NCBI GenBank assembly: GCA_023437715.1
Contig: JAEZFK010000073.1
Coordinates: 44,278 to 108,277 of the forward strand
Direction of reading: 5' to 3'
Length of the DNA stretch: 64,000 nucleotides
Origin: Bacillota bacterium
Lineage (GTDB): Bacteria > Bacillota > Clostridia > Lachnospirales > Lachnospiraceae
The first letter of the stretch is position 1. The number at the start of each line of letters is the position of its first letter. The position numbers were made by a program, and so were the translations under genes. This document shows positions 25,072-33,913 of this stretch, piece after piece. The notes under the pieces were generated by a model. It did not search any database. It was not told the origin of the DNA and worked only from the letters and a program-made list of their open reading frames with translations.

Positions 25072-26940
25072 CTAATGAAAGAACTCATAAACGCTTTTTG
25101 CCGCCCGTCCGTTCATCCCCGGCGTCTGTTCCAGCTCCTCTAGGGAGGATTCCTTAATGGCTTCCAGACTCTTAAACCGGCGCATCAGGGCCTTTCTGCG
25201 AGTCGGGCCGATATCGGGGATATCATCCAGAATGGATTTTACCTGTCCCTTGCTCCTTAAGCTTCTGTGATATTCAATGGCAAACCGGTGGGCCTCATCC
25301 TGAATTCTGGTGATCAGCTTAAAGCCTTCGGAATGCCTGTCAATGGGAATTTCCACATTGTTATAATAAAGTCCCCTGGTCCGGTGGTTGTCATCCTTTA
25401 CCATGCCGCAGACAGGAATGGAAAGGTTTAACTCCTTTAAGACCTCCAGGGCAATGTTCACCTGCCCCCGGCCTCCGTCCATCATGATTAAGTCCGGGAA
25501 ACGGGTAAAGCTTCCAAGCTCCTCATCCACGCCCTTCTCTCTTAAGCTTTCCGCCTCCTGAAGCCCATGTGAAAATCTTCTGGTCAGAACCTCATTCATG
25601 GAAGCATAGTCATTGGCTCCCTTAACCCACTTGATCTTAAATTTCCGGTAATCGTTCCGTTTAGGCTTGCCGTCCTCGTAGACAATCATGGAGCCTACGG
25701 ACTCAAAGCCGCTGATGTTGGAAATATCATAGGCTTCGATACGCCGGATGCCCTCAAGGCCCATCCAGTTTCCCACCTCGTTCATGGCGCCGATGGTCCG
25801 CAGCTCTTCCCTCTTGATTTTTTCCTTATCCTGAGAAAGCACCAGGGCGGCATTCTTTTCCGCCAGCTCCACCAGACGCTCCTTCTGCCCCTTTTGGGGA
25901 ACCACGATGCGGACCTTCTGGCCCCGCTTTGCGGAAAGCCATTCTCCGATGACAGCCTCATCCTCAAGGCCGCTCTGAATCCAAAGCTCTCTGGGCACAA
26001 AGGGAGTGCCGGAATAGAACTGCTTGACAAAGCCGGTCAGTATCTGACGGTTATCTTCCGCCGCTCCGATGTTCACATGGAAATGCTCCCGGCCGATGAG
26101 CCTGCCTTCCCTGACAAAGAATACCTGAACCACGGCATCCTTTTCGTCCTTTGCCATGGCGATGATATCCCGGTCTTCCATGCCGCTGTCGGTGATCTTC
26201 TGCTTCTGGGCCACCTGCTTTACACTGCTTAGCAGATCCCGGTATTCAATGGCCCTTTCATAGTCCATTTCCTCCGACGACGCCTGCATGTTCTCTTCCA
26301 GCATCTTAATGACCGGCTGGTATTTTCCGCCCAGGAAATCAAGGGCCTGATTGATGGATTTCCAGTATTCCTCTTTGCTTATATAGCCCTGACAGGGGGC
26401 ATCGCACTGTTTGATATGGTAGTTCAGACAGGGCCGTTCCTTTCCGATGTCTCTCGGCAGGTTCCGGCTGCAGGTACGGATCTTATAAAGCTTATGGATC
26501 AGTTCAATGGTGTCTTTCACCGCTCCCGCGCTTGTATAGGGTCCGAAATATTTGCTTTTATCCTTTTTCATATCCCTGGAAAATAAAACCCTGGGATAAT
26601 CCTCATACACCGTCACCTTGATATAGGGATAGGTCTTGTCATCCTTTAACATGGTGTTGTAGCGGGGACGGTGCTCCTTGATGAGATTGCATTCCAGCAC
26701 CAGGGCCTCCAGCTCGGAGTCTGTTATAATGTATTCAAACCTGGCAATCCTGGATACCATCTGTTCAATTTTTGACGTCTTGTTCCTGCTGCTCTGAAAG
26801 TACTGCCTGACCCGGTTTTTTAAGCTGATCGCTTTTCCTACGTAGATAATTTCGTCCCGCTTGTCGTGCATGATATACACGCCAGGCTGGGACGGCAGTT
26901 TTTTTAATTCTTCTTCTATATTAAATTCTGTGTGGTCCAC
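25072..26940 (-). CDS. uvrC: Excinuclease ABC subunit C
   Basis: Nucleotide excision repair endonuclease, 622 residues. GIY-YIG domain at the N-terminus (PGVYIMHDKRDEIIYVGKA), a Cys-rich segment (CSRNL...CLNYHIKQCDAPC), the UVR UvrB-binding region (EMDYERAIEYRDLL), an RNase-H-like nuclease domain with the EAYDISNISG segment and a PDLIMMDGGRGQ motif, and terminal helix-hairpin-helix repeats. It starts at GTG 26938-26940 with GAGGTG upstream. Directly followed by hprK; preceded closely by the DUF1653 gene. Confidence 0.96.
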   Translation of the reverse strand: MDHTEFNIEEELKKLPSQPGVYIMHDKRDEIIYVGKAISLKNRVRQYFQSSRNKTSKIEQMVSRIARFEYIITDSELEALVLECNLIKEHRPRYNTMLKDDKTYPYIKVTVYEDYPRVLFSRDMKKDKSKYFGPYTSAGAVKDTIELIHKLYKIRTCSRNLPRDIGKERPCLNYHIKQCDAPCQGYISKEEYWKSINQALDFLGGKYQPVIKMLEENMQASSEEMDYERAIEYRDLLSSVKQVAQKQKITDSGMEDRDIIAMAKDEKDAVVQVFFVREGRLIGREHFHVNIGAAEDNRQILTGFVKQFYSGTPFVPRELWIQSGLEDEAVIGEWLSAKRGQKVRIVVPQKGQKERLVELAEKNAALVLSQDKEKIKREELRTIGAMNEVGNWMGLEGIRRIEAYDISNISGFESVGSMIVYEDGKPKRNDYRKFKIKWVKGANDYASMNEVLTRRFSHGLQEAESLREKGVDEELGSFTRFPDLIMMDGGRGQVNIALEVLKELNLSIPVCGMVKDDNHRTRGLYYNNVEIPIDRHSEGFKLITRIQDEAHRFAIEYHRSLRSKGQVKSILDDIPDIGPTRRKALMRRFKSLEAIKESSLEELEQTPGMNGRAAKSVYEFFH

Positions 26941-26949
26941 CTGCGTTTA

Positions 26950-27513
26950 TCACCTCAGTCTTACTCCGTCGTATTTATCCTGCAGCTCTAAATACCGCTC
27001 AATTGCATAATATTTTTCTTCCGGTTCGGAATCCGCTCTGCCGACCTCCATAATCTCACAGATAGCCAGCAGCTCCTCCGCAGAGAAATGTTCCTTCCGG
27101 TCCTGCAGGATCTCCAACTTCTCATGATACGTCCTGGCGTCGAGAAATGCAAGCAGATTTTTATTGGGGCCCAGGTTTTCCTTTTGGGATTCTTCCTGGA
27201 CGGATTCTTCCTGGACGGATTCTTCCGTCTTCCCGCAGGCTTCATTCTCTCCCTCAGCTTCCTTGCAAGGTTCCTCACCGGTAAGGTCCACCTTTTCAAA
27301 CCGGTATTTCTGCTGGACCTCCGGGTATTTTTCGTGGTCTACCTCGCTGATAAACATGGGCAGGGGACGCACATAAGTTCCGAATGTTCCGTACAGCGCC
27401 TGGTATACTACCATTTTTTCCATAGTTTCGGAATGAACCGCAATGGCGGTCACCTGATACAGCCTGCCTTTAAAGTGGCGGTAGAATTCTCCTGGTCTGG
27501 GCGTTCTGTCCAT
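26950..27513 (-). CDS. DUF1653-family protein
   Basis: A 187-residue protein. Residues 1-70 are a DUF1653 domain (RPGEFYRHFKGRLYQV, then YQALYGTFGTYVRPLPMF). A Glu-rich linker with a short tandem repeat (SVQEE units) separates it from a C-terminal helical segment of 80 residues (FLDARTYHEKLEIL...). The role of DUF1653 is unknown; it is a small beta fold often found alone. It lies 9 bases upstream of uvrC, so co-transcription with DNA repair genes is likely. GAGGGAAG precedes the ATG. Confidence 0.85.
   Translation of the reverse strand: MDRTPRPGEFYRHFKGRLYQVTAIAVHSETMEKMVVYQALYGTFGTYVRPLPMFISEVDHEKYPEVQQKYRFEKVDLTGEEPCKEAEGENEACGKTEESVQEESVQEESQKENLGPNKNLLAFLDARTYHEKLEILQDRKEHFSAEELLAICEIMEVGRADSEPEEKYYAIERYLELQDKYDGVRLR
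27188..27226. repeat. In-frame 15-bp tandem repeat, 2.6 copies
   Basis: The unit GATTCTTCCTGGACG repeats exactly at 27188-27202 and 27203-27217, then partially to 27226. It encodes the repeated Glu-Glu-Ser-Val-Gln linker of the DUF1653 protein. Copy number may vary between strains without breaking the frame. Confidence 0.85.
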
Positions 27514-27528
27514 CGCTTCCCTCGCTTT

Positions 27529-29001
27529 CTATTTTTTTAAACCTCCTGTGGTGACGATCACCACTGGGGGCTTGGTCCTTGTTTCTTTTTTGCCTGAGCC
27601 GTCTTTTTCCGTTTTCGTTTCAGCCGGGCTTTCCGTAACGGCTACCTTTCCTTCCAGGCTCTTTTCAGCCTCTATCTGTCCGCTCTTTGCCTCCGCAGCG
27701 GCGGCTTCTTCCTGCTCCGTATCACCGGTTTCCGATGATAGCTCCTCAGAAGCCTTTGTAAGCGCTGCTTCCGCTTCCCTGGACTGGGCGATCTTTTCCG
27801 CTTCCGCCTCAGCCGCTTCCCGGCTCAGAAGCCCGTCCCACGTATAGCGGTTAGAGGCACTCCAAAGAATCCATTCATCATAGCCCGCATCATAGACCGC
27901 CTGGATCTGGTCCCGGACCTCCTTTGGGCCGTAAGAAATATAATGGTCCAGATAAGAGGCCGTAAAATCCTGAAGCCAGGGACGGACGATGGCCTGGCTC
28001 TCTCCGGCTTCGCCGGAAGTCTCCAGGTCCTGCTTAGACATCTTAAGGGCCGCACGGATGGTGCGGTAGGGCTCTGTGTCCGGATGCTGGATACCGAAGT
28101 TTCCGTCTCCGTAATGGGATGGATAGATCATGGGACAGATATAGTCCAGATGGCCTGCCATTTCTCCATAGTCTTGTCCCACGGCTTCCGCATCCACCTT
28201 GCTTCCGATGATGGTGCCGAAAACGTCGGCGGACACAAAGACATCACAGGCAGACAGCTTTTCATAGGCGTATTTTACAAATTCCGAGATGATATCGGTT
28301 TTTGAACGCCCTTTCGTATCTGCTTCGTCAAAGGCCACCTGCTTCATGGTACTGTCAGTGGCAAAACGGATGTAGTCAAATTGAATTTCATCAAATCCAA
28401 CCCGGGCGGCTTCTTTTCCCACCTCCACCAGGTAGTCCCATACCTCCGTACGGTAAGGATTGACCCAGGCCAGTCCCTTGTTATCCCGGTGCAGGCTTCC
28501 ATCCTTGTTCTTTAAGCTCCACTCCGGCTTTTTTTCTGCAAGATAAGGGTCACGGAAAGCCACTACCCGGGCAATGGTATAAATCCCCCTGGCTTTCAGC
28601 TGGGCGATCAGACCGTCGATGTCCTTGATATACTTTTCCGTAGCCCCGATCTCATTGACCGTAGGCGCGTCATCCATGGCAAAGGTAATACGCCCTTCGT
28701 CATTTTTCACATCAATGACGACGGCATTGATCTCCGTGCCCTCAATTTTATCCAGAATCGCCTGAAAGCCTTCCGAACCAGCCATATAACCGGAAATGTA
28801 AATCCCTTTCACCTTTACCGGCTTCCGTTCCGGCAGGGGGGCGGATTCCGTTGTAACCATTAACTCCTCTTCCTTTGTATCCGGAAGAGATTCCTCTGAT
28901 GAATGGTCCGTCTCAGACGGTTCCAAATTTCCTTTATACCTGCTGCATCCGGAGGCTACCAATGAGCATACGATTACTGCTAAAAGCCACTTTTTCATCA
29001 T
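27529..29001 (-). CDS. Putative glycoside hydrolase lipoprotein (DUF4015 type)
   Basis: Secreted lipoprotein of about 490 residues. Start placed at ATG 28999-29001 (an adjacent ATG follows); the signal peptide ends in a lipobox VASGC. A Ser/Glu/Thr linker leads to a TIM-barrel domain of the DUF4015 putative glycosyl hydrolase family (KGIYISGYMAGSEGF, NAVVIDVKNDEGRITF, VNPYRTEVWDYLVEV, FDEIQFDYIRFA, ADVFGTIIGSKVDAEAVGQD). The C-terminal 90 residues are low-complexity Ala/Glu/Lys, probably wall-spanning. Substrate unknown. It precedes the DUF1653-uvrC group on the same strand. Confidence 0.85.
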   Translation of the reverse strand: MMKKWLLAVIVCSLVASGCSRYKGNLEPSETDHSSEESLPDTKEEELMVTTESAPLPERKPVKVKGIYISGYMAGSEGFQAILDKIEGTEINAVVIDVKNDEGRITFAMDDAPTVNEIGATEKYIKDIDGLIAQLKARGIYTIARVVAFRDPYLAEKKPEWSLKNKDGSLHRDNKGLAWVNPYRTEVWDYLVEVGKEAARVGFDEIQFDYIRFATDSTMKQVAFDEADTKGRSKTDIISEFVKYAYEKLSACDVFVSADVFGTIIGSKVDAEAVGQDYGEMAGHLDYICPMIYPSHYGDGNFGIQHPDTEPYRTIRAALKMSKQDLETSGEAGESQAIVRPWLQDFTASYLDHYISYGPKEVRDQIQAVYDAGYDEWILWSASNRYTWDGLLSREAAEAEAEKIAQSREAEAALTKASEELSSETGDTEQEEAAAAEAKSGQIEAEKSLEGKVAVTESPAETKTEKDGSGKKETRTKPPVVIVTTGGLKK

Positions 29002-29142
29002 ATTTCCATTCACTTTCTTTATAGTCTCAGGTATCTGTCGTAACAATTATTTAACATTTTACCACATTTTGTAAAATTTTCCAATAAAAATTACATTTCC
29101 GGATGCAGCCGTCTTTTTAACCCCTTATTTTATTTTCCTTTC

Positions 29143-29700
29143 TCACCCTTCCTGGCGGCAGAAACAGGAAAGCTGATGGTCGTTAACCACCCCTATTGCC
29201 TGTAAGTAAGAATAAATGGTAACAGAGCCCACAAAGGCCATGCCCCTCTTTTTCATATCCTTGGAAACCCGGTCGGAAAGCTCTGTTGTGACAGGGAAGC
29301 AATCGTCTTTATTTACGATGATCTCACCTCCTGTAAATCCCCAGAGATACCGGGAAAAGGAACCGAACTCCCGCTGTATATCCATGAATATGCGGGCATT
29401 TTTCACCGCGGCCTCCATCTTTTTCCGGTTCCTGATGAGAGCCTTGTTTTCCATAAGCTCTCCCAGCTTTTCTTCCCCATAGGAAGCCACCTTTTCCACA
29501 GAAAACCCGTCAAAGGCTTCCCGGAAATCCTCTCTTTTTCTCAATATGGTAATCCAGGAAAGCCCAGCCTGAAAGGTCTCCAAAAGAAACATTTCATAAA
29601 GCTTTTCATCATCATAAACCGGCTTCCCCCACTCCTCGTCATGATATTTCACATAAACGGGAGATGTTTCATCCACCCAGAAACAGCGTTTCTTCTCCAT
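29143..29700 (-). CDS. tag: DNA-3-methyladenine glycosylase I
   Basis: Base-excision glycosylase, 185 residues, removing 3-methyladenine from DNA. It begins EKKRCFWVDETSPVYVKYHDEEWG, the standard Tag N-terminus with Cys6 and a His as zinc ligands, and ends near HQLSCFCR with the matching ligands. The helix-hairpin-helix region includes TFQAGLSWITILRKREDFREAF. It follows map with no gap (adjacent codons), so it is translationally coupled. Confidence 0.95.
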   Translation of the reverse strand: MEKKRCFWVDETSPVYVKYHDEEWGKPVYDDEKLYEMFLLETFQAGLSWITILRKREDFREAFDGFSVEKVASYGEEKLGELMENKALIRNRKKMEAAVKNARIFMDIQREFGSFSRYLWGFTGGEIIVNKDDCFPVTTELSDRVSKDMKKRGMAFVGSVTIYSYLQAIGVVNDHQLSCFCRQEG

Positions 29701-30573
29701 TTACTTTGTCAATACCTCCGCTCCATCTTCCGTAATCAAAACCGTATATTCCCACTGGGCCGACAGGCTGCCGTCCTTGGTGTAAATTGTCCAGCCGTCC
29801 TCGTCATCCTGAACCACATCCGCCTGCCCGGCGTTTACCATGGGTTCAATGGTAAATACCATTCCCGGCACCAGCAGCATGTCAGTTCCTCTTGTTCCGA
29901 TGTGGCTGACCCAGGGCTCCTCATGGATGCCCAGACCTACTCCGTGTCCCCCGATTTCCCTGACCACCGTAAAGCCGTTGGCATAAACGTATTCGGAAAT
30001 CGCAGCCCCGATATTGCCCAAATGACCCCAGGGGCGGGCCTCCTTAAGGCCTAAGTCCAGGCTTTCCTTTGTGACCCGGACCAGCTTCTCGGCTTCGGGA
30101 GACACTTTTCCTATGCAGTACATCCTGGAAGCGTCAGCATAATAGCCGTTTACAATGGTGGTCACATCCACATTGACAATATCCCCCTCTTTTAATATTC
30201 GTTCCGGGTCAGGGATGCCGTGGCATACCACCTCATTGATTGAGGTGCATACGCTCTTCGGATACCCTTCAAAATTAAGGGGCGCGGGGATTCCTCCCAG
30301 CCGGACGGTGCTTTCATGAACCAGCTGATTGATCTCCTCGGTGCTGATTCCCGGTTTCATAATCCCATCCACCAGATCCAGGACCTGGTTGTTAATGACT
30401 CCGGCATGGCGGATTCCTTCGATCTGCTCCGGCGTCTTTATCATATAGCGCTCCGGCACTTCATCTCCCATAATGGCGTAATTTTCAAGTTTCTGGTCAA
30501 AAGCCAGGTGGCAGTTTTTGTATTTCTTTCCGCTGCCGCACCAGCATGTATCATTTCTTCCTATTTTATGCAT
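29701..30573 (-). CDS. map: Type I methionine aminopeptidase with SEC-C zinc motif
   Basis: Removes initiator methionine. 290 residues: an N-terminal SEC-C-type zinc motif (Cys10, Cys12, Cys21, His22) followed by the aminopeptidase fold. Metal-ligand segments are NVDVTTIVNGYYADASRMY, GHGVGLGIHEEP, TIEPMV, and QWEYTVLIT. The SEC-C extension is found in a subset of bacterial Map proteins, where it may help ribosome contact. AAGGAGG precedes the ATG. Usual map genes sit in the ribosomal-protein cluster, so this may be a second copy; that cannot be judged here. Confidence 0.95.
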   Translation of the reverse strand: MHKIGRNDTCWCGSGKKYKNCHLAFDQKLENYAIMGDEVPERYMIKTPEQIEGIRHAGVINNQVLDLVDGIMKPGISTEEINQLVHESTVRLGGIPAPLNFEGYPKSVCTSINEVVCHGIPDPERILKEGDIVNVDVTTIVNGYYADASRMYCIGKVSPEAEKLVRVTKESLDLGLKEARPWGHLGNIGAAISEYVYANGFTVVREIGGHGVGLGIHEEPWVSHIGTRGTDMLLVPGMVFTIEPMVNAGQADVVQDDEDGWTIYTKDGSLSAQWEYTVLITEDGAEVLTK

Positions 30574-30775
30574 GACTTTCCTCCTTCTTACTACATCGTT
30601 TTAACACGTTTGAAGCCGGTTGTAAAGAGCTTCCTGTCAGAGTTACTTGTCCTTTCCCCATGGCTGAACCGGAAAATACCCGTGGCAATTTCAGAATTTG
30701 TGTGATACAATTTATGAGTATTACGGTCAAAGAATTCGTGCATGCGCAAGGGACGCACACGTCATGGAGGGACAA

Positions 30776-32254
30776 ATGAAATTCGGATTTGATAACAACA
30801 AATATTTAACCATGCAGTCACAACACATCAAGGAACGGATCGGCCAGTTCGGAGACAAGCTCTATCTGGAATTTGGCGGGAAACTGTTTGACGACTACCA
30901 CGCTTCCAGAGTGCTTCCGGGGTTTGAGCCGGACAGCAAGCTCCGCATGCTGATGCAGCTGGCGGACCAGGCGGAAATCGTCATCGCCATCAACGCCGCT
31001 GATATTGAGAAAAACAAGATCCGTCACGATCTGGGCATCACCTATGATGTAGATGTGTTCCGCCTGATTCAGTCCTTTACGGACAAGGGGCTTTATGTAG
31101 GAAGCGTTGTTATCACCCAGTATTCCGGTCAGACAGCTGCCGACCTCTTTAAAAGCAAGCTGGAAAAGATGGGAATCAAGGTATACCGCCACTATGTCAT
31201 CGACGGCTATCCCAGCAACATTTCCCTCATTGTCAGCGATGAAGGTTATGGAAGAAACGATTATATAGAAACCACCAAACCTCTGGTCATCATAACGGCT
31301 CCCGGCCCGGGAAGCGGAAAAATGGCTACCTGCCTTTCCCAGCTCTATCATGAAAATAAGCGGAGCATCAAGGCCGGATATGCCAAATTTGAGACATTCC
31401 CCATCTGGAACATCCCCTTAAAGCATCCCGTAAATTTAGCCTATGAGGCCGCTACTGCGGATTTAAACGATGTGAATATGATCGATCCTTTCCATCTGGA
31501 GGCCTATGGCGTCACCACGGTCAACTATAACCGGGATGTGGAGATTTTTCCCGTATTAAGCGCCATTTTTGAAGGGATTTACGGAGAATGCCCTTACAAA
31601 TCCCCTACGGACATGGGAGTGAATATGGCAGGCTTCTGCATCGTGGATGACGAAGTTTGCAGACAGGCCTCCTTGCAGGAGATCATCAGACGTTACTATC
31701 AGGCCCTCTCCCGCCTTGCAAAGGATATGGGCTCCAAGGAAGAGGTATATAAGCTTGAACTGCTTATGAAGCAGGCCAAGATAAGCACCGACATGAGGGC
31801 CGTTGTGAACGCAGCCAATGAGCGGGCCGAGAGAAACGGCTCCCCTGCCGCCGCAATGGAACTGGAGGACGGAACCGTCATTACCGGAAAGACCACTAAC
31901 CTTTTAGGCGCTTCCGCCGCTCTTTTATTAAATGTAGTAAAGGTTCTGGGAAATATTCCTCATGACATTCACCTGATCTCTCCCTCAGCCATAGAGCCTA
32001 TTCAGAAATTAAAGGTCAACTATCTGGGAAGCAAAAATCCAAGGCTTCATACCGATGAGGTTTTAATCGCCCTCTCCGCCTGCGCAGCCACAGACCCCAA
32101 CGCCCAGATCGCTCTGGAGCAGCTTCCGAAATTAAAGGGACGGGAAGCCCACACCTCAGTGCTGCTTTCTGACGTAGATGTGAAGGTGTTTAAAAAGCTG
32201 GGAGTGAATCTGACCTGCGAACCGATTTATGAAGAGAAGAAAATTTATCATTGA
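30776..32254 (+). CDS. DUF1846 (UPF0371) family protein
   Basis: A 492-residue cytoplasmic protein of the DUF1846 family, function unassigned. Start chosen at ATG 30776-30778 behind GGAGGG, giving MKFGFDNNKYLTMQSQHIKER. Conserved features include LEFGGKLFDDYHASRVLPGF near residue 30-50 and a glycine-rich ITAPGPGSGKMATCLSQLYHE segment resembling a phosphate-binding loop. A probable promoter (TGGCAA-17-TACAAT) lies near 30687-30715. Divergent from map; followed by a hairpin terminator. Confidence 0.9.
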   Translation: MKFGFDNNKYLTMQSQHIKERIGQFGDKLYLEFGGKLFDDYHASRVLPGFEPDSKLRMLMQLADQAEIVIAINAADIEKNKIRHDLGITYDVDVFRLIQSFTDKGLYVGSVVITQYSGQTAADLFKSKLEKMGIKVYRHYVIDGYPSNISLIVSDEGYGRNDYIETTKPLVIITAPGPGSGKMATCLSQLYHENKRSIKAGYAKFETFPIWNIPLKHPVNLAYEAATADLNDVNMIDPFHLEAYGVTTVNYNRDVEIFPVLSAIFEGIYGECPYKSPTDMGVNMAGFCIVDDEVCRQASLQEIIRRYYQALSRLAKDMGSKEEVYKLELLMKQAKISTDMRAVVNAANERAERNGSPAAAMELEDGTVITGKTTNLLGASAALLLNVVKVLGNIPHDIHLISPSAIEPIQKLKVNYLGSKNPRLHTDEVLIALSACAATDPNAQIALEQLPKLKGREAHTSVLLSDVDVKVFKKLGVNLTCEPIYEEKKIYH

Positions 32255-32281
32255 TTGATGTGAAAATCAGCTTTTCCAAGG

Positions 32282-32315
32282 AGCAGGATGTGCAGAAATG
32301 GGCATCCTGCTTCTT
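32282..32315 (+). terminator. Terminator after the DUF1846 gene
   Basis: AGCAGGATG (32282-32290) pairs with CATCCTGCT (32303-32311) around a 12-base loop, followed by TTCTT. It also overlaps the 3' end of the convergent membrane-protein gene. Confidence 0.75.
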
Positions 32316-32670
32316 ATTGAATTTCAGTGTTTGATTTCCTTACAATGCTGCAAATGAATCCCCATATGTCCGACCCCCAAAACAGCGTTCCAATCAAAAG
32401 CCAGACTACGTTTCCGTATATGCCAAGCAGTAAAAACGCAATAACAGGCAGTGTGGCGCCGGCAACGGGCACGTCCCAAAAGCTGCTGTAAAAATCAGTT
32501 AATGATTTAGGGCCCTTGAAGTATCTCATCCACCAGGCCTCATACATCAGCATTGCTGTTACTGCTGCAACAAGCCACAGAGTCCAGGCCGACCACGGAC
32601 GGAGATTGAAGTCTGAAAAAATAAGTGCAGCACAGGTAACAAGGACCTGGCCCACACGTTCAAAGATCAA
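32314..32670 (-). CDS. Small hypothetical membrane protein
   Basis: A 118-residue protein with about three hydrophobic segments (WTLWLVAAVTAMLMYEAWWM, VAGATLPVIAFLLLG, NVVWLLIGTLFWG) and many Trp residues. Family not recognised. The ATG at 32668-32670 has no good ribosome site, so the gene may be a 5'-truncated relic of a longer membrane protein. It lies alone, convergent with the DUF1846 gene. Confidence 0.55.
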   Translation of the reverse strand: MIFERVGQVLVTCAALIFSDFNLRPWSAWTLWLVAAVTAMLMYEAWWMRYFKGPKSLTDFYSSFWDVPVAGATLPVIAFLLLGIYGNVVWLLIGTLFWGSDIWGFICSIVRKSNTEIQ

Positions 32671-32834
32671 TAAGAAAAACCCAAATGCCCCATTGCTTTA
32701 TCCCTCTTTTCTTTCCGCTTATAGATATTACGATCATATCACATACTCTTGCTTATTTCCATCACTCTTATGCAGCCGTTCATTCTCTTATGAGACCGTC
32801 CCCCTTAAATATCTGCATCTTTCCCTGTTTCCAA

Positions 32835-32875
32835 TTGACAGGAAAATAAACCCATGATATATTTGTATGTACAAA
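32835..32875 (+). promoter_or_regulatory. Strong promoter with overlapping palindromic operator
   Basis: TTGACA (32835-32840), 17-bp spacer and TATATT (32858-32863) form a near-consensus promoter. Overlapping its -10 end is TTTGTA-TG-TACAAA (32862-32875), a perfect 6-bp-arm palindrome typical of MarR-type sites. It drives a decayed MarR-like frame and then the nitroreductase gene. Confidence 0.78.
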
Positions 32876-32891
32876 CAAAAGAGGTGATACT

Positions 32892-33027
32892 TTGGATTAT
32901 AGCTTCGAATCAGGTAACAGGGAATGCCAGCTTAACAGCTGCCTGTTTTTTACAACCACAAAGCTTGCGAGGGAATTGGCTTCATAGAAATCAGCAGCAA
33001 ACTTTTAAAGGAATTAGATAACAATTC
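32892..33027 (+). pseudogene. Decayed MarR-family regulator
   Basis: A TTG start at 32892 behind GAGGTG opens a 31-codon frame ending in TAG (32985-32987). Its end, CLFFTTTKLARELA, matches the N-terminal helix of MarR regulators (CLFFTTNxLSR). Two bases out of frame, 32984-33027 reads IEISSKLLKELDNNSG, resembling a MarR C-terminal helix. The body of about 100 codons is missing, so an internal deletion with frame loss is inferred. The apparent operator and the regulated neighbours remain. Alternatively it could be an expressed leader peptide. Confidence 0.55.
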
Positions 33028-33042
33028 AGGAGGTTGTAATTT

Positions 33043-33546
33043 ATGAATGAAATTTTTAACCGCAGAAGTATCCGTAAGTTTAAAGCTCAGGAAGTAGAAC
33101 CCGAAAAAATTGACAAGCTGCTCCGGGCGGCCATGCAGGCCCCTTCAGCCGGCAACCAGCAGCCCTGGGAATTCATCGTTGTACAGAATAAGGAAAGGCT
33201 GGGACAAATTGCAGAAGCCTCTCCTTATGCCAAATCTGCCGCAGGTTCCGCTGTGACTTTTGTTCTGGTTGCCAATGAAAATGAACTGAAAATACCGACA
33301 GGCTGGGAACAGGATATGAGCGCCGCAACAGAAAACTTACTGTTGGAAGCAGTTCATTTAGGGCTTGGCAGCGTATGGTTCGGCGTAGCTACATCTGACG
33401 TTGTGACAGAAAATGTGCGCCGGTTGTTTGAACTTCCGGATCACATCAGACCTTTTGCCATGGTTTCCGTAGGTTACCCCGACGGGCAGCAAAATGAATT
33501 TGTTGACCGCTATAAGGCGGATCGGGTACATTATGAAAATTGGTGA
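33043..33546 (+). CDS. Nitroreductase-family protein
   Basis: FMN-dependent nitroreductase fold, 167 residues. FMN-binding landmarks are NRRSIRKFKAQEV at the N-terminus, MQAPSAGNQQPWEFIVV around residues 31-48, and LGLGSVWFGVA near 105-115. Members reduce nitroaromatics, quinones or flavins using NAD(P)H. CAGGAGG precedes the ATG. It is followed after 23 bases by a small ABM monooxygenase and lies downstream of a MarR-type operator, consistent with electrophile or quinone stress. Confidence 0.92.
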   Translation: MNEIFNRRSIRKFKAQEVEPEKIDKLLRAAMQAPSAGNQQPWEFIVVQNKERLGQIAEASPYAKSAAGSAVTFVLVANENELKIPTGWEQDMSAATENLLLEAVHLGLGSVWFGVATSDVVTENVRRLFELPDHIRPFAMVSVGYPDGQQNEFVDRYKADRVHYENW

Positions 33547-33569
33547 TAAACCGAAAAGGAGCGCTTATA

Positions 33570-33860
33570 ATGATTAAAATTGTTGCGAAAAATTACATTA
33601 AAGAAGAAAAAGTAGACGAATTTATTTTATTGGCAGGGCAGCTTGTAAAGGATACCCGGCAGAATGACTCCGGGTGTATCAAATACGAGCTGCTGCAGGA
33701 TATGAAAACTCCCCAGGTGCTGACAATCCTTGAAGAATGGGAAGATCAGGAATCACTGAATAAACATATGGCAGCGAAGCATTTCAAGGAAGCTACTGCT
33801 CAATTTGGGGATTTTTTGGAGAAACCCGGCGAAGTAAATCTTTATAAAACATTGATCTGA
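33570..33860 (+). CDS. ABM-domain (YgiN-like) putative quinol monooxygenase
   Basis: A 96-residue ferredoxin-fold dimeric protein of the antibiotic biosynthesis monooxygenase superfamily. Start at ATG 33570 with AGGAG upstream; product begins MIKIVAKNYIKEEKVDEF. The motif SGCIKYELLQD and a terminal HFKEAT...F segment are typical. Members act on quinols or simply bind aromatic ligands. Pairing with a nitroreductase suggests quinone or nitroaromatic detoxification. Confidence 0.88.
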   Translation: MIKIVAKNYIKEEKVDEFILLAGQLVKDTRQNDSGCIKYELLQDMKTPQVLTILEEWEDQESLNKHMAAKHFKEATAQFGDFLEKPGEVNLYKTLI

Positions 33861-33913
33861 CTTTTCATGCTCAGTCCTCTGAACTTCCGCTAAGAAAAAT
33901 TATTTATTAAACA

